Of a stretch of DNA of 64,000 nucleotides, positions 59,990 to 64,000 are shown in pieces. The DNA is taken from positions 62,001-126,000 of the IMG/VR virus record IMGVR_UViG_3300034073_002585; one strand, given 5' to 3'. Each line of letters opens with the position of its first letter. The first letter of the stretch is position 1. Source of the DNA: a virus. Below the pieces are notes generated by a model that was given only the letters and a program-made list of their open reading frames with translations, had not been told where the DNA came from and made no database searches. The translations under genes were made by a program, and so were the position numbers.

Positions 59990-60481
59990 ATGCAAACATT
60001 TGTACCCCTGCTTGGCTCAGCAGATACAGCCAAAGTGTTAGACCGTGCCCGCCTGAATAAGCAAGCTCTTGAAGGTTGGCAAATTCTAATGAACTTAGTT
60101 CAACTAGACCCTCAGGGTAACCACCGTATATCTAAAGGTTGGTCCAACCACCCAGCCGTTAAGATGTGGCGTGGTCACGAAGGCGCTCTCACGGTCTACA
60201 TCGTCAAGATGGTTATGGAATGGGAGAAGCGTGGCTATAAGTCCACTATTGCCAAAAAAGCTGTCACCACATACATCCAAGCCGTCAAGCTAGGTCGTAT
60301 TACTCAGGGCAGTCACCGTCTTCCTGCATGGATGAGAGACAAAGAACTTTTTGACCAGATTGCATCCAGTCACCGTATGGCTTTACTCAACAAAGACTAC
60401 GAGTGGTACAGTCAGTTTGGTTGGCCTGAAGATGCTGGCACTAGACCAGACACGTACGACTACGTTTGGCCAGTACAGTAA
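59990..60481 (+). CDS. MSMEG_6728-like / pyrimidine-dimer DNA glycosylase family protein
   Basis: 163 aa. Begins MQTFVPLLGSADTAKVLDRARLNKQ, then SNHPAVKMWRGHEGAL: the pattern of the family named after MSMEG_6728 and related to pyrimidine-dimer glycosylases. May excise UV-damaged bases from phage DNA, which fits a sunlit environment. Leaderless start from the promoter above. Confidence 0.7.
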   Translation: MQTFVPLLGSADTAKVLDRARLNKQALEGWQILMNLVQLDPQGNHRISKGWSNHPAVKMWRGHEGALTVYIVKMVMEWEKRGYKSTIAKKAVTTYIQAVKLGRITQGSHRLPAWMRDKELFDQIASSHRMALLNKDYEWYSQFGWPEDAGTRPDTYDYVWPVQ

Positions 60482-60530
60482 TTTTGTAATTTACGGTAAG
60501 GTTTACGCATAAGCTACTAAATTTGTAGCT

Positions 60531-60869
60531 ATGAGACGTAAAAAGCAAGTATCTGAGCCTGTTTGGCTTACCTGGGAGGGCGAAGATTTTCCTCGTAAGT
60601 TCCATTCTGACTCGGTAGTTTTTTATATTAGTGAACACATTTATTTGGATGAAGATGTTGTTGCCAAAAAGTCGCTGGCACGTCAGATACAACTAGAGGG
60701 GCTCTCCTACTCCTTGGGAGAATCACTTCGCCTTATAGAAGATTCCTGGGTAACAAAGGCTGGATACTATTTTGAAGATGGCGATGAGGACTATCCTGTC
60801 TACTGTGAAATAGATGATTTAGATATTGAATGGGATGCCACATTCGTGGAGGTTCCAGTTGTTTGTTAA
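60531..60869 (+). CDS. Hypothetical acidic protein
   Basis: 112 aa. A hairpin AGCTAC / GTAGCT directly precedes the ATG and no strong ribosome site is visible. Strongly acidic second half. Overlaps the whiB start by 11 bp. No family recognised. Confidence 0.6.
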   Translation: MRRKKQVSEPVWLTWEGEDFPRKFHSDSVVFYISEHIYLDEDVVAKKSLARQIQLEGLSYSLGESLRLIEDSWVTKAGYYFEDGDEDYPVYCEIDDLDIEWDATFVEVPVVC

Positions 60870-61311
60870 TAGTCCAGACTGGCACGAAGATGCCGAGTGC
60901 GGTAAGGTCGAGCATGCCGACAAAATGGATAACTTTTTTGCAAATAAGCCTTCTCAGCAATGGGAAGCAAAAAAACTATGTAATGTCTGCCCAGTAAGAA
61001 AAGATTGCATTAAGTGGGCACTAGATAATAAGCAGCTCTGGGGTATTTGGGGTGGACTTGATTCCCGGCAGATTAGAAATACCCTCTCAGTTAACTGGGA
61101 CGGTCAAGAGATGCGTTATAAGAGATTCCCGCTCTGCCCTAACTGCAGAGCAAAAACAGATAAACTAAAAACAGCGGTTGTTGATAGACCAGACGGCGGC
61201 AGATGGGCAACTATGCGTATAGTTGGCTGTACCGAGTGTCACTTTACTTGGCAGAGCCGAACCAGTGCAAATGCGGTAGATGCCTATCACGCACAGAAAG
61301 ATAAAAACTAG
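60859..61311 (+). CDS. WhiB-family transcription regulator with C-terminal zinc ribbon
   Basis: 150 aa from TTG 60859 (GGAGG 6 bp upstream, inside the previous gene); this gives a normal WhiB N-terminus. Cys14, Cys41, Cys44 and Cys50 ligate the [4Fe-4S] cluster and GIWGG forms the signature turn. Beyond it a second region has CPNC and CTEC, a probable zinc ribbon not found in typical short WhiB proteins. WhiB proteins are specific to Actinobacteria and their phages and bind sigma factor A region 4, so this may redirect host transcription. Confidence 0.88.
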   Translation: MFVNSPDWHEDAECGKVEHADKMDNFFANKPSQQWEAKKLCNVCPVRKDCIKWALDNKQLWGIWGGLDSRQIRNTLSVNWDGQEMRYKRFPLCPNCRAKTDKLKTAVVDRPDGGRWATMRIVGCTECHFTWQSRTSANAVDAYHAQKDKN

Positions 61312-62390
61312 TCTTTTTGTTCGTAGTATTTCATATTTGCTTTTAAGCGCTCATTTTCTGGGTTTAACCTAAGAGCCTCGGTTCCGTAAATAAAAGCGTC
61401 TTCAACGTTTCCTTCGTAATAACTTGCAATTGCTGCCAAATCCCATGGTAGATATCCCCAGGCGAAAGCTTCACACAAATAATCTAGGGGCTTCTCTACG
61501 ATATCTAGAGCCTTTTTAGCGAAATGCAAGCAACTTGCCCAAGATTGGACAGAATACAGATGCTGAGACATTTCAACCAAAGCTTCCCTACGACCAGGAG
61601 CTTCTTTAATTGCCTGTATCAGCCATTCTTCTCGGTTGTCAGGTTCAATTTTGGCTAGGTACCTCATAGAAGCTGCTCTCTCTGGGGCCCAGACGGCAGT
61701 AGGCAGGCTCAGGTGGCGTTTAAATTGCTTAGCTGCCTCTTCGTATAAGCCATTAAAATAAAGCTCTCTAGCGTAATAATAGGCGTTTCTGTCGTCCTCT
61801 GGTCTTTCATCTACGGCCATTTTTAGGAGGGGAAAATATTGTCCACGCGACTTTGTATTGTCTGGGTGATGGTGAATTTCTAGTCCAATCCAACCCTGGG
61901 TTTCTTTAGTGTCGCCATATGTGCGAAGAACTTCGTGGACTGGGTGAGTCCACCTGTAGCCCCTGCGTGCATGAATCTTATCTCCGCCGTACTGAAGGCT
62001 TGGCACAGTTTCTGCCTCATCCAGCCAATTCCAGGTATATTGATATCTGGGACGTGTCCAGCCACTGGAAAGTGCATCTGTCAAGTGGTCCTTCCAACCA
62101 GGAAGAAGCACTTCATCCATGTCCAGGGCAATACAGTAGTCAATGTCCTCTGGAATGGCTACGAGCGATGCATTGCGAGCGTCATCAAAACGCCAAGGAC
62201 GCACTTTTACGTCAATCACGTTGATTCCAAGCTTAATTGCAGTTTCACGGGTGCCATCTGTACTACCTGTATCTGCAATTAAGAGGTAATCAGCGTCTTT
62301 TGCGCTCTCATACCATCTTTCGACAAATTGCTCCTCGTTGAGGGCAATTGTGTATACGGCTACTTTGGCTCTTTTACTCTTTTTATCCAT
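61308..62390 (-). CDS. Family 2 glycosyltransferase with C-terminal TPR repeats
   Basis: 360 aa on the minus strand, converging with whiB (4-bp overlap at the stops). GT-A core: VYTIALNEEQFVERW, DTGSTDGT, and CIALDMDEV (DxD). After about residue 200, helical TPR-like repeats (NAYYYARELYFNGLYEEAAKQFKRH; DAFIYGTEALRLNP). Such enzymes decorate proteins or surface glycans. Confidence 0.8.
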   Translation of the reverse strand: MDKKSKRAKVAVYTIALNEEQFVERWYESAKDADYLLIADTGSTDGTRETAIKLGINVIDVKVRPWRFDDARNASLVAIPEDIDYCIALDMDEVLLPGWKDHLTDALSSGWTRPRYQYTWNWLDEAETVPSLQYGGDKIHARRGYRWTHPVHEVLRTYGDTKETQGWIGLEIHHHPDNTKSRGQYFPLLKMAVDERPEDDRNAYYYARELYFNGLYEEAAKQFKRHLSLPTAVWAPERAASMRYLAKIEPDNREEWLIQAIKEAPGRREALVEMSQHLYSVQSWASCLHFAKKALDIVEKPLDYLCEAFAWGYLPWDLAAIASYYEGNVEDAFIYGTEALRLNPENERLKANMKYYEQKD

Positions 62391-62995
62391 ATTTGTAGTC
62401 CATTGTCTATAACTTGAAACTCATTAGAATAGCACGCCACAATACCGTCAACAGCTGGCTTTGGGTCTGCCCAGATGCCTTTACCTTGAGTCCATAGGTA
62501 GTCATCAAATGCTACAATCCCGCCTAACCCGACGCGGTGTACTGCATTTATGCCATCTTTTAGTACCTGAGGTGCCTCATGTCCTCCGTCAATATATATG
62601 AAATGAAAACCTCTTTTACCTTCTTCACTTGCAAAAAAGCTGTCGCTGGTGCCTTTGTAAACTTTAAGTCTTCCAGACTTTAATTTTTCAGCGTGTCTTT
62701 CCAGGTAAGTATCTTCTACTGATTTCCAATCTATAGTTTTGTGCTCTGATTCATCTGAACCCTCCCATGTGTCTACATCTAAAAGAGTCGACTCTGGGTG
62801 GGTCAAGACATTATCAAAAAGCCACTGGGTAGCATCTCCAGTGTATGCTCCTATTTGGAGGCACTGGATTGGTTGACCAGCGTACGGCATTAAATTTCTG
62901 AAGAAATAGACATCTGCTTTCCCTCTAATAAACCAGTTGGCGTATTCCATTAATCTACCTTCTTCCCCACTTAACAAAATTCCATCCACGTTCAT
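62360..62995 (-). CDS. Class I SAM-dependent methyltransferase (TylF/Methyltransf_24-like)
   Basis: 211 aa. IQCLQIGAYTGDATQWL matches motif I and FHFIYIDGGHEAPQVLKD the metal/substrate region of this group. Adjacent to the glycosyltransferase (overlap about 30 bp), so it may methylate a sugar or a small molecule. Confidence 0.75.
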   Translation of the reverse strand: MNVDGILLSGEEGRLMEYANWFIRGKADVYFFRNLMPYAGQPIQCLQIGAYTGDATQWLFDNVLTHPESTLLDVDTWEGSDESEHKTIDWKSVEDTYLERHAEKLKSGRLKVYKGTSDSFFASEEGKRGFHFIYIDGGHEAPQVLKDGINAVHRVGLGGIVAFDDYLWTQGKGIWADPKPAVDGIVACYSNEFQVIDNGLQIWIKRVKEPK

Positions 62996-63158
62996 GTAAA
63001 TAATAAAGTACAGTCTTTGTTAAGACTTCCAGTGAAGCTATAGATGCTGCTGCAACTGGTTCTTTAGTTATTAGCCATGCTATTAGAAATGTGTCGGCAG
63101 TTCCTATAGCTCTCCATGAGAGTGCCTTTGCTGCAGACCTAGCTCTAGTTACTTTCAT
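62955..63158 (-). CDS. DUF2061 membrane protein
   Basis: 67 aa. ARSAAKALSWRAIGTADTFLIAWLITKE and KTVLYYLHERGWNFVKWG match DUF2061, which has the terminal YxHERxW motif and two membrane helices. In cells and phages it often neighbours APS kinases, as here. Function unknown. Overlaps its neighbours by a few bases. Confidence 0.85.
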   Translation of the reverse strand: MKVTRARSAAKALSWRAIGTADTFLIAWLITKEPVAAASIASLEVLTKTVLYYLHERGWNFVKWGRR

Positions 63159-63922
63159 ATTCCTAATTCTTTTCGTTTTTGGGTAGCAGATATGGATTGA
63201 AGTTCAGCACTAAGCTCTACTTTCTCAATCCTATATCCAACGTCTCTTCCATAAATAATATTAGTTATATTAGGCAATCTTAATATCACAGTATTACTCT
63301 CACTGCTTTTACTGTTTTGTTTCATATAAACAACAACTTCATCAACACTCAGGGGGTCTTTTTCTGAAGTTAAATGGGTATCCCTAATTCCCACTAAAAC
63401 CTGTTCTGTTCGTAGGTGCGCCTGAGTCTTCAACGCTTCGTGTCCCTCATGCCATGGTTGATATCTTCCAAGCATTAACGTAGTAGGAAGTTTCCAGTCA
63501 ACGAGATTTAATAGGCCCAGGACCGCGTCTTTTTCTTCATCTAGCGTTAGACCGTTTTTTATTTCTAAGCTATAAAAAGTAGATTCTGGTGATTCCCAAA
63601 TAGAGTTGGTGTCCTCGTATCTGCTTTTATCTACTCTATTTATGTAGATTTTAAAGTCTGAATCTCCGAACGCTAGTCTTGTCTGTTTAGTAGGATTTAC
63701 AAAATCCACGAAAACTAACTTACCCTGATTGGAAAGAAGTCTAGCAATTGCCCCCAATCTCCTGGCGTGCTCCACTCTATCCTCTAAAGAAAATCCCAGG
63801 TCCGAGCTCAAGTCAGCTCTAATTTCATCAGCATTTATATGTATAGCATCAGTGTGCTCTAAAAGTTTTTTGCATAAAGATGTTTTTCCAGAACCAGGAA
63901 GCCCGAAAAAAACTACAATCAT
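63155..63922 (-). CDS. APS-kinase-like P-loop kinase fused to a nucleotidyltransferase
   Basis: 255 aa. N-terminal P-loop GLPGSGKT at 7-14, then NADEIRADLSSDLGFSLEDRVEHARRLG, as in CysC adenylylsulfate kinases. From about 147 a second domain starts MLGRYQPWHEGHEAL; the HxGH pair (158-161) and the ISATQKR end (244-250) are nucleotidyltransferase signatures. A kinase-cytidylyltransferase fusion could activate a sugar or other small molecule for the neighbouring transferases. Confidence 0.75.
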   Translation of the reverse strand: MIVVFFGLPGSGKTSLCKKLLEHTDAIHINADEIRADLSSDLGFSLEDRVEHARRLGAIARLLSNQGKLVFVDFVNPTKQTRLAFGDSDFKIYINRVDKSRYEDTNSIWESPESTFYSLEIKNGLTLDEEKDAVLGLLNLVDWKLPTTLMLGRYQPWHEGHEALKTQAHLRTEQVLVGIRDTHLTSEKDPLSVDEVVVYMKQNSKSSESNTVILRLPNITNIIYGRDVGYRIEKVELSAELQSISATQKRKELGI

Positions 63923-63923
63923 T

Positions 63924-64000
63924 TTAATACCTATCTTTTAACTTTTCGTATAAATCTTTAATCTGCAACATTTCCATAGAGTTAGAGTAGCCATAGAGGA
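63924..64000 (-). CDS. Partial leftward gene at the window edge
   Basis: Only the last 24 codons are inside the window (a helical end, DLYEKLKDRY). The gene continues beyond 64000. No identification possible. Confidence 0.5.
   Translation of the reverse strand, partial: LYGYSNSMEMLQIKDLYEKLKDRY

Overview
The window is a 64 kb stretch of a tailed, siphovirus-like bacteriophage genome, not a cellular chromosome. Almost every gene is on the + strand and tightly packed, and the order terminase, portal, protease, capsid, tail tube, connectors, tape measure, tail tip, fibre is that of a long-tailed phage. The host is probably an actinobacterium. Evidence: a WhiB-type Fe-S regulator, a ClgR-like regulator, an NlpC/P60 lysin, TANNNT -10 boxes and apparently leaderless start codons. 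Base composition is moderate, not the high GC of soil actinobacteria, which would fit low-GC freshwater Actinobacteria; that last step is inference.

Layout. 1-2.3 kb: the end of a probable AAA+ ATPase, then a VWA/metallopeptidase partner. 2.4-10.5 kb: about 20 very small genes in short transcription units, each closed by a strong intrinsic terminator and mostly opened by an identical 16-bp element (TGTATTTATTTTTTGT, 13 copies, two inverted) lying about 20-32 bp upstream of a sigma70-like promoter. 10.5-11.2 kb: a non-coding region. 11.2-14.2 kb: a two-HTH DNA-binding protein, a secreted NlpC/P60 lysin, three small membrane proteins (holin candidates) and a second two-HTH protein. 14.2-17.1 kb: full-length catalase-peroxidase (katG) and heme oxygenase. 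17.4 kb: tRNA-Asn. 17.5-51.3 kb: packaging and virion genes, with a Dps-like ferritin just after the portal. 51.3-61.3 kb: replication and recombination genes (family A polymerase, RuvC-like resolvase, SNF2 helicase, Cas4-like nuclease, Sak4-like ATPase, SSB-like protein), a DNA-glycosylase-family protein and WhiB. 61.3-64 kb: a leftward cluster with a glycosyltransferase-TPR protein, a methyltransferase, a DUF2061 membrane protein and a kinase-nucleotidyltransferase fusion.

How the parts may work together. The left arm looks like an early, host-takeover region of independently promoted small genes under one shared regulatory element. KatG, heme oxygenase and Dps together point to control of peroxide, heme and iron during infection. 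A head-associated protein (24.1-29.2 kb) appears to be extended by a -1 ribosomal frameshift at CCCAAAA-TAG into a zincin and ADP-ribosyltransferase-like region; the tail-assembly chaperone uses a near-identical slip site (CCCAAAT). Several tail proteins share copies of one beta-rich module. The most unusual signals are the 13-copy element with helically spaced promoters, the frameshifted head polyprotein, and the KatG/heme oxygenase/Dps set.
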